From: Pirellulaceae bacterium
GTDB lineage: Bacteria; Planctomycetota; Planctomycetia; Pirellulales; Pirellulaceae
Length of the DNA stretch: 64,000 nt
Reading direction: 5' to 3'
NCBI GenBank assembly: GCA_029243025.1
Contig: JAQWSU010000030.1
Location: 372,001-436,000 of the forward strand
Positions within the stretch are counted from its first letter, which is position 1, and every line of letters begins with the position of its first letter. The notes beneath the pieces were generated by a model, which worked only from the letters and a program-made list of their open reading frames with translations, searched no databases and was not told the origin of the DNA. The translations under genes were made by a program, and so were the position numbers. Shown here one piece after another: positions 36,773-46,578 of this stretch.

Positions 36773-38140
36773 ATGTCGCGTTCACGTTTTGAAACATGGT
36801 TTGCAAAGCTGGCTGTCTCTGTGACGATCCTGTTTGGTTTGGCACTTTCGGCTCCTGATGGCATTTCGGCCCAAGTCAGCCAACAGGAATCCACGGCGCA
36901 GGAACATTCCGGACCGGTCGCGTCATCTGGCGTGATGCGAACACTTCGAGGGCGACATCTGCTGCTGGTGACCGATTTACCTTCATCGCCTGACGTGGAC
37001 GGGCTGCCAAAGATTTTTGATCAAGCGATTTCCCAATGGGGCACCTATTTTCATGTGAAGCCTGATACCTTTGCCAACTGGAAGATTCGTGGCTATCTAA
37101 TGCGAAATGATCAGCGATTCCGTGAGCAGGGATTCTTGCCGGACGACTTACCGCCTTTTTTGCATGGGTATCAACGGGCTGATGCACTTTGGGTGCGCGA
37201 GCAGCCCAGTGTCTATTATCAACGGCATCTATTATTGCATGAAGGAACTCATGCTTTCATGCGCTTCGCTTTGGGCGGGACTGGTGCGGATTGGTACATG
37301 GAGGGCGTGGCTGAGCACCTGGCGACTCATCGCTTTCGTGATGGGCGATTGGAGCTTCAAGCTTTTCCTCAATCCCGCGAAGAAGTGCCTCATTGGGGCC
37401 GGATCAAGCTAATACGTGATGCGATGGCTGCCGGCCAAGCTCGATCCTTGACGGATGCACTTCAGTTGGGAGGGCATGACTTTCGTCGTGTCGATGCTTA
37501 CGCCTGGGCTTGGGCGGCGATTGTTTTTCTGGAGTCCAACCCAAGATACGCATTACGATTTGGTGATCTTCAAAACCAGGTCTCTCTACCGCCAGCCCAG
37601 TTTACGGCTCGGCTTTGGCAATCGTTGCAAGCAGATCGACGACAAATACAGGATGCGTGGGAGGTCTTCTTGGCTCAGCTCGATTATGGATACGAACCGA
37701 CGGCTGACGCGATCGACTATCGACCTGTGAAATCTTTTGCTGAAACGACCCGGATTTCAATTAAAACGGATCGAGGATGGCAGTCGACCGGTCTGCAATT
37801 GTCTGGCGGGCAAGTTTATCGAGTTCGGGCACATGGACGCTACCAACTCGTTTCGGGCGATGAGGTTTGGTGGAGTGAAGCCGGCGGGGTAAGCTTGGAA
37901 TATCAGGACGGGATGCCACTCGGGCAGTTGATTGGAGCTTTTTCAGCGGAGATTCCCGCGGAGCGACCGGTGGGGCAGGCTTCATTCTCAAGCCCCATTC
38001 CAGTGGGGGTAGACTGCGAATTGCGTCCCCAGCGGGATGCGGTCTTGTTTTTGCGGATTAACGAACCGGCCGGGCGGCGAAAGGACAATCAAGGCTCTTT
38101 ACTGGTTCAAATCGAGGAGGTCGTCGATCCGACCAATTGA
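36773..38140 (+). CDS. Secreted gluzincin-type peptidase-like protein with C-terminal beta domain
   Basis: 455 residues with a signal peptide (hydrophobic about 12-33). HEGTH at 156-160 fits HExxH and the Glu in WYMEGVAEH (E177) fits the third zinc ligand of gluzincins (peptidase MA/DUF1570-like). The last 140 residues hold a beta segment, GWQSTGLQLSGGQVYRVRAHG, resembling the PA-IL/LecA galactose-binding fold. Substrate unknown. Divergent from the binding-protein gene; glyA follows 110 bases later. Confidence 0.75.
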   Translation: MSRSRFETWFAKLAVSVTILFGLALSAPDGISAQVSQQESTAQEHSGPVASSGVMRTLRGRHLLLVTDLPSSPDVDGLPKIFDQAISQWGTYFHVKPDTFANWKIRGYLMRNDQRFREQGFLPDDLPPFLHGYQRADALWVREQPSVYYQRHLLLHEGTHAFMRFALGGTGADWYMEGVAEHLATHRFRDGRLELQAFPQSREEVPHWGRIKLIRDAMAAGQARSLTDALQLGGHDFRRVDAYAWAWAAIVFLESNPRYALRFGDLQNQVSLPPAQFTARLWQSLQADRRQIQDAWEVFLAQLDYGYEPTADAIDYRPVKSFAETTRISIKTDRGWQSTGLQLSGGQVYRVRAHGRYQLVSGDEVWWSEAGGVSLEYQDGMPLGQLIGAFSAEIPAERPVGQASFSSPIPVGVDCELRPQRDAVLFLRINEPAGRRKDNQGSLLVQIEEVVDPTN

Positions 38141-38250
38141 CGTTGTTGCCTGATCACCCAACAATCTACAGTTGAGTAGTTTTCTCCCGTCGGGGCAGGT
38201 TTCCTGTCACGGTCGTCACCTATCACTAGGACTGTTTAAGCGAGTCATCG

Positions 38251-39504
38251 ATGAATCAATTGCAGCACCAGGATCCCGAAGTGTGGGCCGCGATGGAATC
38301 CGAGTCCGAGCGTCAACGGGACGGTCTGGAGATGATCGCAAGTGAAAATTACACGAGCTGTGCCGTGATGCAGGCCTTGGGCAGTGTTTTGACCAACAAG
38401 TATGCCGAAGGCTATCCCGGACGTCGCTACTACGGTGGCTGTGAGTATGTGGACGTGGTCGAAGACCTGGCACGCGATCGGGCCTGTGAGTTGTTCGGCG
38501 CCGAGCATGCGAATGTGCAACCGCACGCTGGCTCACAGGCGAACATGGCTGTTTTTCTGACAGTGCTCGAGGCGGGTGACACCGTATTGGGATTAGACCT
38601 TGCTCATGGTGGACACCTCACCCATGGCATGCGACTAAACGTTTCGGGCAAGCTCTACAATTTCCACCACTACGGCGTCACTCCGGACGAACACCGAATC
38701 GACTTCGATCAGGTCGCTCAAATGGCGCGTGAACATCGGCCCAAAATGATTATCGCGGGTGCCAGTGCTTATCCTCGTGAGATCGAACATGCACGCTTTG
38801 CGGAAATTGCCAAAGAAGTTGGTGCTCTCTTGATGGTCGACATGGCGCACTATGCAGGCCTTGTCGCAGCCGGCTTGCACAACAGCCCGGTTCCGGTGGC
38901 CGACTTTGTGACGACCACAACTCATAAGACCTTGCGTGGACCACGATCTGGCTTGTGCCTTTGCCGCGAGGAGTACGCGAAAAAGCTGGATCGAAGTGTT
39001 TTTCCTGGCATTCAAGGTGGGCCGCTGATGCATGCGGTTGCAGGAAAAGCCGTTTGTTTTCGTGAGGCACTCCAGCCTGATTTTAAAGGGTACGTTCAAC
39101 AAGTGATTGACAATGCGAAGGCGCTTGCCGAAGTGCTTCTCGAAGGCGGCCTTAAACTGGTCAGTGGTGGCACAGACAATCACTTACTGTTGGTCGATGT
39201 GACACCGTTGGGCATTGGGGGGAAGTTAGCCGAAGCGGTCTTAGACGATTGCGCAATCACGGTTAATAAAAACATGATTCCCTTCGACGAACGGAAACCG
39301 ATGGATCCTTCGGGGATTCGTGTGGGAACGCCCGCTCTGACGACTCGAGGGATGGGGACCGAACAAATGCGGGAAGTTGGTAAACTGATGCTGTCCGCAC
39401 TCGGTGATCCCGAAAATAAGAATAATTTGTCGGAAGTTCGCGCAGCTGTCATCGAACTGTGTGGCGACTTTCCCGTTCCCGCTACCGCCTGCGAAGCTGT
39501 CTAA
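38251..39504 (+). CDS. glyA: Serine hydroxymethyltransferase
   Basis: PLP enzyme that converts serine and THF to glycine and methylene-THF. 417 residues, the usual length. Seen: [37 protein letters not shown], the PLP-lysine motif [13 protein letters not shown] and [10 protein letters not shown] near the C-terminus. Starts at ATG. A receiver protein follows 31 bases later. Confidence 0.97.
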   Translation: MNQLQHQDPEVWAAMESESERQRDGLEMIASENYTSCAVMQALGSVLTNKYAEGYPGRRYYGGCEYVDVVEDLARDRACELFGAEHANVQPHAGSQANMAVFLTVLEAGDTVLGLDLAHGGHLTHGMRLNVSGKLYNFHHYGVTPDEHRIDFDQVAQMAREHRPKMIIAGASAYPREIEHARFAEIAKEVGALLMVDMAHYAGLVAAGLHNSPVPVADFVTTTTHKTLRGPRSGLCLCREEYAKKLDRSVFPGIQGGPLMHAVAGKAVCFREALQPDFKGYVQQVIDNAKALAEVLLEGGLKLVSGGTDNHLLLVDVTPLGIGGKLAEAVLDDCAITVNKNMIPFDERKPMDPSGIRVGTPALTTRGMGTEQMREVGKLMLSALGDPENKNNLSEVRAAVIELCGDFPVPATACEAV

Positions 39505-39535
39505 ATGCGTAACGATCGTAAAATGGAATCCGATC

Positions 39536-39973
39536 ATGGCTGACAACAAAATTTTGATCGCTGATGACAACCAAGCAAATGCTGAATTGCTGGAGGCGTA
39601 TCTCTCCGATCTCGATTGCGATTTGGAGTTCGCCTGCGATGGCGAGGACACGTTGACCAAGGTCGACTCCTTCGCACCGGACCTGATTCTGCTGGACGTT
39701 ATGATGCCAAAGCGCAGCGGGTTCGAGGTCTGTGAGCATTTGAAGGCCGATCCCAACACAAGCTCAATCATGATTCTGATGGTCACGGCATTGAACGAAT
39801 TAGGGGATATTGAGCGAGCCGTGCATGCGGGCACGGATGACTTTCTCTCGAAGCCTGTCAATAAACCTGAGCTGCTAAAACGTGTAGAGAATATGTTGAC
39901 CCTCAAGGATACTCGTGACGAAAATGAGCGATTGCGGCGATATATTGAAAAGATGGACGACGTCCAGTCCTGA
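39536..39973 (+). CDS. Single-domain response regulator
   Basis: 145 residues: a receiver domain with acidic pair D10-D11 (IADDNQANAELL), acceptor D54 in LILLDVMMPK, Thr in VTALNE and Lys in FLSKPVNKPEL, plus a 25-residue charged helix (DTRDENERLRRYIEKMD). No output domain. The N-terminal DDNxxN pattern is like the receiver of PleD/DivK-type proteins. ATG at 39536 has GGAA eight bases before it; the frame is open far upstream into glyA. Tandem after glyA. Confidence 0.88.
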   Translation: MADNKILIADDNQANAELLEAYLSDLDCDLEFACDGEDTLTKVDSFAPDLILLDVMMPKRSGFEVCEHLKADPNTSSIMILMVTALNELGDIERAVHAGTDDFLSKPVNKPELLKRVENMLTLKDTRDENERLRRYIEKMDDVQS

Positions 39974-40128
39974 TTCAGTCGTCGTTCGCTGACCGTTTGA
40001 GGCCGTAATCTGTCGCGGTTTTGCAAGCCTTTCTCGGGCCTTACCCACTTGGCTTGCCCTAAGCAAACCGACTGGTATATGCTTGAGGTAGCTGCATTTT
40101 CGGAGGATCAGACGTTGAGGGGGATCAG

Positions 40129-42057
40129 GTGATGATACCACCAAGGGATGAGTCTTACGTGTTCACTAACATCGTCAATCCGGTGGCTGTCGTTGTTCCT
40201 AACGACAAGTTTCGTCGCGGTCGTCGTGGTTTCAATCGGGTAACCGTATGTCTGTGCGCGTTGGGGCTCTTATTGATTTTGCCTTGTCGCGTGGCGGATG
40301 CTGCTCCTGAGATGACCGTCGATCCGTCCACCGATTCCCTGCAACGTCTAATTGAGCGATTGGGTTCCGACGAATACGCTCAACGGGAAAGGGCCAGCAG
40401 CGAATTGTTGGAGCGTGGTGTGGAGGCGTTTGACGCACTCAATCGGGCTCGTAGTCATGAAGATGTCGAGGTTCGAAAACAGGCCGAGTATTTGTTGAGA
40501 AGCATTCGCGTGGAGTGGGTTCAGGAGGGCGACGACCCACAAGTGCAGGAGCTGTTGCGAAACTATCGCAGTAGTCCGAGCGATGATCGAGAAGCTCGTT
40601 TGAAGCGGCTCGTGCGAGTTGACGCGGGAGCCGGTATTGAACCGCTTTGCCGGCTGGTGCGTTTTGAGACCTCGGAGAATCTTTCGAAGCGAGCGGCGTT
40701 GTTGGTGATGAATGTCGAGTTGCCTGGGCGGGCGGCGGCTGAAGAATCGTGGGATCAAGTCATCGACGGTGCCATTCGATCGAGTCAACGTCCGGCGGCC
40801 GATTGGCTGCGGTCTTATGCCCGCTATCTGCGCGGCTCAGATACCGCCATGGATGAGTTTGAAAGCTTGGTCGTTGCGGAAGAAGATGAAGTCAACGAAC
40901 GCCCCGACAAAGTTCGCTTGGCCATTCTGAGAGACTTGCTCCGTTGGCAAGTCGATTCGCTAGAAAAACTTGGCCGACGCAGCGACGCGATTGAAATGAT
41001 GTGGCGAACAATCGCCATTCAAGATGCAACAAATGTTGCCTTGCTCGAGACGGTCGATTGGCTGATTGATCGATCGGCTTGGCAACTGATCGAAGTGCTC
41101 GCCGACAAGTTTGCGGCGACGTTTGAAGACGATCCCAAGTTGCTCTATCGACAGGCTGAAGTCAGTTTGCGGTTGGGTGATAAAGTTAGAGCGGATGAGT
41201 TGGCCGCCCAGGCGATGGGGATTGCGAAGGAGAACGAGCCATTCTTGCACGTTGAAGTGGCGCAAGAACTGCAGAATCGAGGACTTTTTGATTGGGCCGA
41301 AAATGAATATCTGCATGTGATTACGAACTCAGAAGAGATCTCGCCGGCGGGTTTTGATGCCCGCATCCGCTTGGGCTGGATGCTGCATGATCAAGCCAGG
41401 AACAAAGATGCTTACGAAACGTTGCATCAACTGGTCGAGTTGGTCAATGAGAACAGTCCGGCAGGGCAACGGGTTTTAGGGGAATTGGACCGAGATCTGA
41501 AGCGGATTCGAGGCCAAATGCACTTTTCAAATGCGCTTGATTTTGGCAGCCAGGAAAAGTGGAAAGAGCAAGCGCTGGAACTCAAGAATGCGATCAAATA
41601 CGACCCCTTCAATGCCGATATCATGATCGCAATGTTCCATGTTCGAGAGCCTGACAAGCAGTTTGCCGCCGCAACTCGTAAGACGATTCGACAGACCGCA
41701 GATCGCTATCGTTCGTCAGCGATCATGGCCGAGCGAAAGTACCAGGCTGATCGCAGTCCGGACTCTCTGGAACTCTATGCTTTGATGCTGAATCAGTACG
41801 CTTGGCTCGTTGCGAATACCGAGGGTGATTTTCAAGCCGCGCTTTCCAGCAGTAAGAAATCGTTAGAACTCATTCCCGATGATCCAGGATATCTTGATAC
41901 TCTGGCTCGCTGTTATCACGCGGTCGGTGACTATAAAATGGCGGTCGAAACACAAAAACAGGCTGTTCGCTTCGATCCGCACTCTGGGCAGATTCAACGG
42001 CAGCTTGAAATGATGGAAAAGGCGTTGTCCGAACAGGAAGCTGATAAAGCTGAATAA
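40129..42057 (+). CDS. Secreted TPR-containing protein
   Basis: 642 residues. A long N-region of about 35 residues precedes a hydrophobic core (VTVCLCALGLLLILP) with ADAAPE as cleavage region. Then HEAT-like helical pairs (RLGSDEYAQRERASSELL, about 70-130) and in the last 300 residues TPR units such as DPGYLDTLARCYHAVGDYKMAVETQKQAV. Function unknown. GTG 40129 and ATG 40132 are both possible after GAGGGGGATC. The stop overlaps the next ATG as TAATG. Confidence 0.82.
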   Translation: MMIPPRDESYVFTNIVNPVAVVVPNDKFRRGRRGFNRVTVCLCALGLLLILPCRVADAAPEMTVDPSTDSLQRLIERLGSDEYAQRERASSELLERGVEAFDALNRARSHEDVEVRKQAEYLLRSIRVEWVQEGDDPQVQELLRNYRSSPSDDREARLKRLVRVDAGAGIEPLCRLVRFETSENLSKRAALLVMNVELPGRAAAEESWDQVIDGAIRSSQRPAADWLRSYARYLRGSDTAMDEFESLVVAEEDEVNERPDKVRLAILRDLLRWQVDSLEKLGRRSDAIEMMWRTIAIQDATNVALLETVDWLIDRSAWQLIEVLADKFAATFEDDPKLLYRQAEVSLRLGDKVRADELAAQAMGIAKENEPFLHVEVAQELQNRGLFDWAENEYLHVITNSEEISPAGFDARIRLGWMLHDQARNKDAYETLHQLVELVNENSPAGQRVLGELDRDLKRIRGQMHFSNALDFGSQEKWKEQALELKNAIKYDPFNADIMIAMFHVREPDKQFAAATRKTIRQTADRYRSSAIMAERKYQADRSPDSLELYALMLNQYAWLVANTEGDFQAALSSSKKSLELIPDDPGYLDTLARCYHAVGDYKMAVETQKQAVRFDPHSGQIQRQLEMMEKALSEQEADKAE

Positions 42058-42644
42058 TGAATTGTCATATGGCTTTGGATGAATCTGCCTGGGAGGGTCA
42101 ATCTCACATGTGTGGCTCGAGCCGTTCTGGATCTCCCACCAATCCCAGCGGAGTTGCTGGCCCGCTGCCGGCTTCGGATTCAATACCTTCTGAGCGAGGT
42201 CATCGCGTGAGCGAAGCCGCCCAGCGGCAGGAGACACGTTACCATCTCTTCATTCTCTTGATCTGTCTCGGCATTCTCTGGTTGTCTTTCGCGTTGCAGC
42301 TGAAAGGTGATGTGCAAGTTGTTACGCCGACCGTCGGCTGGACGTTGCCTTCGATTTGTGCCTTCCGGAATCTGTTCGGCTTGGATTGTCCCGGTTGCGG
42401 GCTAACTCGTAGTTTTATCAGTTTTGCACAAGGTGACTGGAACGCATCGTTCCAGTTTCATCCCCTTGGCTGGATGATGTTTCTGTTTGTCGCCATGCAG
42501 ATTCCTTTTCGCTTGGTTCAGCTGAACCGTCTACGTCAGCATCGATCGGTGATCTATTGGCCAGGGGCGGTTTGGTTAGGATGGGGATTGATGATGTTGT
42601 TGATTGCCCAATGGGTCATTCGGGGAATCGGAGGAAGATGGTGA
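42057..42644 (+). CDS. DUF2752 membrane protein
   Basis: 195 residues. The DUF2752 signature CPGCGLTRSFISFAQGDW follows the first of about three hydrophobic spans. The N-terminal 60 residues are hydrophilic and may be untranslated if an internal start is used. Function not known. Start ATG overlaps the preceding stop (TAATG), and the stop overlaps the next gene by seven bases, so the three genes are likely coupled. Confidence 0.85.
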   Translation: MNCHMALDESAWEGQSHMCGSSRSGSPTNPSGVAGPLPASDSIPSERGHRVSEAAQRQETRYHLFILLICLGILWLSFALQLKGDVQVVTPTVGWTLPSICAFRNLFGLDCPGCGLTRSFISFAQGDWNASFQFHPLGWMMFLFVAMQIPFRLVQLNRLRQHRSVIYWPGAVWLGWGLMMLLIAQWVIRGIGGRW

Positions 42645-43453
42645 TACGAAAGATCGAGCTTGCAGACTTTAGCCTGTCCATGTTTGAACAAGGTTCCGGT
42701 GTGCCGTTATTGCTCGTGCATGGTTTTCCGCTCGATCACACAATGTGGGCGGAGCAATGTGCAGATTTGTCAGTGGATTATCGGGTTCTGGCGCCGGACT
42801 TGCGTGGCTTCGGAAGCAGTGATGGGATCGATGTGACGGAATACAGCATGCAATGTTTTGCCGATGACTTGGCCAACTTGCTCGATACCGTGGGCGTTGA
42901 TGAGCCGATTGTGTTCTGTGGTCTTTCTATGGGCGGCTACATTGCCTGGCAGTTTTGGCAGCATCACCGAGAACGGCTACGTGCTTTGATCTTATGCGAT
43001 ACGAGAGCGGCTGCCGATGCGGATGAAGTTGCCCGCGCCCGACGCTACATGGCGAATCATGTGATGTCGGAGGGGACCGCATCACTCGGTGCCGGTATGG
43101 TGACAAAACTGTTCTCGCAAGCCACGTTGGATCAGTCAGGACCTCAACTCGCTCAAGTACGTCAAGTCATTGCCGCAGCCAAGCCGGAGTCGATTGCTGC
43201 AGCTCAACGTGGTATGGCTGCCAGGCCTGATATGACCGAATACCTCTCTCAGATCGACTTGCCGACCTTGCTGATCGCGGGTGAAGAGGATGTGATTACT
43301 ACCGCGGACGAAATGCGAACGATCTCGCAGCAGTTGCCGAAATCCGAGTTTCACTTGATTGCACAAGCGGGGCACATGGCGCCAACCGAACAGCCTCAGG
43401 CGGTAAACACCATTATTCGACAGTTCTTGACGCAAGCCAATTTGGAGTGCTGA
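42638..43453 (+). CDS. Alpha/beta-fold hydrolase
   Basis: 271 residues. LLLVHGFPLDHTMW (oxyanion region), APDLRGFGSS, nucleophile elbow GLSMGGY, an acidic residue in LLIAGEEDVIT and the catalytic His in QAGHMAPTEQP. Substrate cannot be read from sequence; 3-oxoadipate enol-lactonase-like and esterase-like members share this pattern. GGAGGA before the ATG lies within the end of the DUF2752 gene. Confidence 0.9.
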   Translation: MVIRKIELADFSLSMFEQGSGVPLLLVHGFPLDHTMWAEQCADLSVDYRVLAPDLRGFGSSDGIDVTEYSMQCFADDLANLLDTVGVDEPIVFCGLSMGGYIAWQFWQHHRERLRALILCDTRAAADADEVARARRYMANHVMSEGTASLGAGMVTKLFSQATLDQSGPQLAQVRQVIAAAKPESIAAAQRGMAARPDMTEYLSQIDLPTLLIAGEEDVITTADEMRTISQQLPKSEFHLIAQAGHMAPTEQPQAVNTIIRQFLTQANLEC

Positions 43454-43498
43454 TTGAATGATCCACCGGCAAACGTGTCGGAGAGCTATTGAGCGCAC

Positions 43499-44074
43499 TT
43501 AGGGGAGCTGAAATAACGATTGGCTTTTGACGATCGCGCTGTCGTCAGGAAACGTGTGAAATGCTTGGACAAGTAGGCTACGGTTTCGTGTTTCAAGATT
43601 GATGTAGCTAATCGCTCCCAGTGAAACTCGGCCACTGGAATCAAATGTGTGTAGCATTCCCTGGCGTTTGCCATCTTGAACAAGCTCCTGTTGAAATGTC
43701 CAAAAGACCTCCGGGTCTAATGGTTCCAACTGAAAACTCATCTGGTAAGCGCATCCGCCACGGCATTTGACGGTGTCAGATCGTTCGCCCTGCAGGCGAT
43801 GGGACAGCAATCGACGTCGCTGAGGAAGTGGATGATTCGAGGCGGCAGCCACCTCCGTCAATGTTAACCCACCGTATGCCCAAGTGACCAAATGGCCCGC
43901 ATTGGTAATTTGGATCTTTGCCTGGTAGCCGCCTCGCTCTACGACTCGTGTCTGATGAACTTCAAAAAGTTCAGGGTGGAGCACTCTTCCGTAGACTTGG
44001 AATAACAACTCGGCGACTTTTGGTCGAGCGACAGGCACGAAACAAACTCCTGAAACAAGGCCGTGATTGACCAA
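43499..44074 (-). CDS. DUF2617-like protein
   Basis: 191 residues. LLFQVYGRVLHPELFEVHQTR and CRGGCAYQMSFQLEPLDPEVFW recall the DUF2617 family, known in planctomycetes and actinobacteria with no assigned function. Cysteines at 104 and 108 (VKCRGGC) could bind metal. Standalone on -, convergent with the hydrolase operon; 278 bases separate it from the divergent glycosylase gene. Confidence 0.7.
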   Translation of the reverse strand: MVNHGLVSGVCFVPVARPKVAELLFQVYGRVLHPELFEVHQTRVVERGGYQAKIQITNAGHLVTWAYGGLTLTEVAAASNHPLPQRRRLLSHRLQGERSDTVKCRGGCAYQMSFQLEPLDPEVFWTFQQELVQDGKRQGMLHTFDSSGRVSLGAISYINLETRNRSLLVQAFHTFPDDSAIVKSQSLFQLP

Positions 44075-44352
44075 CGCTTCCTGCTTGCAAAAAGGTTCCC
44101 TGGGGACGCCGTTGGCATCCGCTCAAGCTCCCATTATAAACGCGACGTGCGATGCCCACCAAGGGACATTCGCTGAATGAAGTTGAGTTCGGAAACTAAC
44201 CATATAGAGGTATTGACATTTCTTCGTTAGTAAGTCGCAATCCATGCTTTCACGCGCCTGCGCTGACGTGTGGGGCCATGTTCCGGCGCGTGCGGGTAAA
44301 CGCCATTTTGAATGGAAAAGTCGGTTCGCCTGATTGACAAAAAGGAATTCGC

Positions 44353-45018
44353 ATGTTCTCCATCTTTGTAGCCTTCGAACTGCTGCAAAAAGCATATGGT
44401 GCTCAGCATTGGTGGCCCGGAGAGTCAGTCTTCGAAGTCATTGTGGGAACGATTCTGACGCAAAATACAAATTGGAAGAACGTTGAACGAGCGTTAGGAA
44501 ATTTGCGTGATGAAAATCTACTTTGTGTAGACGGTATGCGGGATTTACCGACCACCGCATTGGCCGAATTGATTCGACCGGCCGGATACTACCGACAAAA
44601 GTCGAGACGTTTGCACAATTTCCTTCGTTTTCTTGATGAAACTTACGACGGGGATCTCGAATTGATGTTTGAGGAACCGGTCGACGAGCTTCGTGAAAAA
44701 TTACTTTCGATTAATGGGGTTGGTCCTGAAACGGCTGACTCGATTTTACTCTATGCGGGCCAGCTACCTGCTTTTGTTGTCGATACTTACACGGCACGCG
44801 TGTTCAAGCGGCATGGCTGGAGCGAGGCCGAAGCCGATTACTATGCGTTGCAATCAGCGGCTGAGCAAGCGTTGCCGCGAGACGTGAAACTCTACAATGA
44901 GTTTCATGCGCTCATTGTGCAGGTCGGCAAGCTGCATTGCGGCAGAATACCCCAATGCGACGGCTGTCCGTTGCAATCGATTTTGCCGGCCAGCGGACCG
45001 CTCGACCCCTGCTCTTAA
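44353..45018 (+). CDS. Endonuclease III-like DNA glycosylase (MagIII-type)
   Basis: 221 residues with the HhH-GPD fold. WWPGESVFEVIVGTILTQNT at the start, hairpin LLSINGVGPETADSILLYAG and catalytic Asp in FVVDTYTARVF. The Lys of bifunctional Nth (LPGVGRKTA) is replaced by Glu, as in Helicobacter MagIII, a monofunctional 3-methyladenine glycosylase. The C-terminal cysteines (HCGRIPQCDGCPL, then a distant one) do not have the full C-x6-C-x2-C-x5-C spacing of Nth, so an Fe-S cluster is uncertain. AAGGA five to six bases before the ATG. Confidence 0.85.
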   Translation: MFSIFVAFELLQKAYGAQHWWPGESVFEVIVGTILTQNTNWKNVERALGNLRDENLLCVDGMRDLPTTALAELIRPAGYYRQKSRRLHNFLRFLDETYDGDLELMFEEPVDELREKLLSINGVGPETADSILLYAGQLPAFVVDTYTARVFKRHGWSEAEADYYALQSAAEQALPRDVKLYNEFHALIVQVGKLHCGRIPQCDGCPLQSILPASGPLDPCS

Positions 45019-45253
45019 ATGATTCTGCCGTGCGGGGGTATCCCGTGATGTTTCCGGTCGTGGGGTGAATCTCGCTTGGAACGCGAGTTGAGTGGGAGGG
45101 CGGCTGCAGCGATGTGAATCCTGCTTCTGTTGGCAGTCAGCTCGAAGTGTGACTTGCCGGGGAAAGATATCTTGCGAGTGCCGTTTGACAAGGTCAGAGT
45201 CCCTGGTGGATGATACAGTCAACTTGAAAACCACCTTTTCGATCGAGGTTGCG

Positions 45254-46576
45254 ATGTCTTTGTTCGAGTCTCAAGAGCGCGAGAATCTCAACCGTGCCCA
45301 GCCACTTGCCGCGAGAATGCGGCCGCAGTCCTTGACGGAATTTGTAGGGCAGCAACATTTTCTTGCCGAAGGGAAATTGCTCCGTCGACTCCTGCAAGCC
45401 GATCGATTAGGTTCGGTGATTTTCTACGGGCCGCCGGGTACGGGGAAAACCACATTGGCGCAATTATTGGCCCAAGAATCTCGTTCACGTTTCAGTGAAC
45501 TGAGTGCGGTGACGAGTGGGGTCAAAGACGTTCGTGCTGCTCTGCAAGCGGCCCAGGATGAACTTGCCACAGGCGGGCGACGGACGTTGTTGTTCATCGA
45601 TGAAATCCACCGTTTTAATCGAGCACAGCAAGATGCGCTGTTGCACGATGTGGAAAACGGAGTCGTGATTTTGGTAGGTGCGACCACCGCGAATCCATTC
45701 TTCGCTGTCAATTCAGCGCTGGTCAGTCGTAGTCAGATCTTTCAGTTCGAACCGCTCGAGGCCGAGGACTTGAAGGATTTGCTGCAGCGCGCGTTGAAGG
45801 ATTCTCGTCGTGGGTTGGGGTATATTCCCGTGGAAGTAGAGGAAGAGGCCTTGGAGTACCTTGCTGAAATTTCGGATGGAGACGCGCGCCGTGCCTTAGG
45901 CGCGTTGGAAATTGCGGTGCTTTCGAGTCCAGAACGTCCGGTGCGATTGACGCGTGAATTAGCTGCTGAGTCAGTGCAAAAAAAAGCCTTCGATTATGAT
46001 GCAGCCGGCGATACGCATTATGATTGTGCTAGCGCACTCATTAAAAGTATTCGCGGTAGCGATGCGGACGCGGCGCTCTACTGGCTCGCTCGCATGCTTG
46101 AAGGAGGCGAGGATGTCCGCTTTTTGACGCGACGGCTTGTGATTCTTGCCAGTGAAGATGTCGGTAACGCGGACCCGCAAGCGTTGTCCTTGGCCGTTGC
46201 TGCCATGCAAGCCTGCGAATTTGTCGGTTTGCCCGAATGCCAACTAACGCTCTCGCAAACAGTCACTTATCTTGCCTGTGCTCCAAAATCAAATGCGGCT
46301 ACGCGGGCGATCGCCGCGGCCCGAGCGGATGTGCAAAGTGGCCGAGTGCTTACCGTGCCGCGTCATCTGAGAGATCGTCATTATGCCGGAGCTGAGCAGC
46401 TTGATCATGGAACCGATTATCACTACGCCCACAACAGCGAAAATGGCATCGTGGCCCAGGATTATTTAGGGGTTGAGCGTGAATACTATCAGCCGGTTCA
46501 CCGCGGCTTCGAGCTCGAACTTTCCGCACGACTCGTTCAGATTCGACGCGAACTGCGGGGCTCGCAAGAAGATTGA
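45254..46576 (+). CDS. rarA: Replication-associated recombination protein A (RarA/MgsA)
   Basis: AAA+ clamp-loader-like ATPase acting at stalled replication forks. 440 residues. Seen: PLAARMRPQSLTEFVGQ, Walker [11 protein letters not shown], Walker B LLFIDEIHRFN, sensor I VGATTANPFF, and the MgsA C-terminal domain (ALYWLARMLEGGEDVRFLTRRL, SEDVGNADP). GAGG six bases before the ATG fixes the start; the frame is open back to 45092. DUF368 gene is convergent, with only two bases between. Confidence 0.95.
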   Translation: MSLFESQERENLNRAQPLAARMRPQSLTEFVGQQHFLAEGKLLRRLLQADRLGSVIFYGPPGTGKTTLAQLLAQESRSRFSELSAVTSGVKDVRAALQAAQDELATGGRRTLLFIDEIHRFNRAQQDALLHDVENGVVILVGATTANPFFAVNSALVSRSQIFQFEPLEAEDLKDLLQRALKDSRRGLGYIPVEVEEEALEYLAEISDGDARRALGALEIAVLSSPERPVRLTRELAAESVQKKAFDYDAAGDTHYDCASALIKSIRGSDADAALYWLARMLEGGEDVRFLTRRLVILASEDVGNADPQALSLAVAAMQACEFVGLPECQLTLSQTVTYLACAPKSNAATRAIAAARADVQSGRVLTVPRHLRDRHYAGAEQLDHGTDYHYAHNSENGIVAQDYLGVEREYYQPVHRGFELELSARLVQIRRELRGSQED

Positions 46577-46578
46577 AT

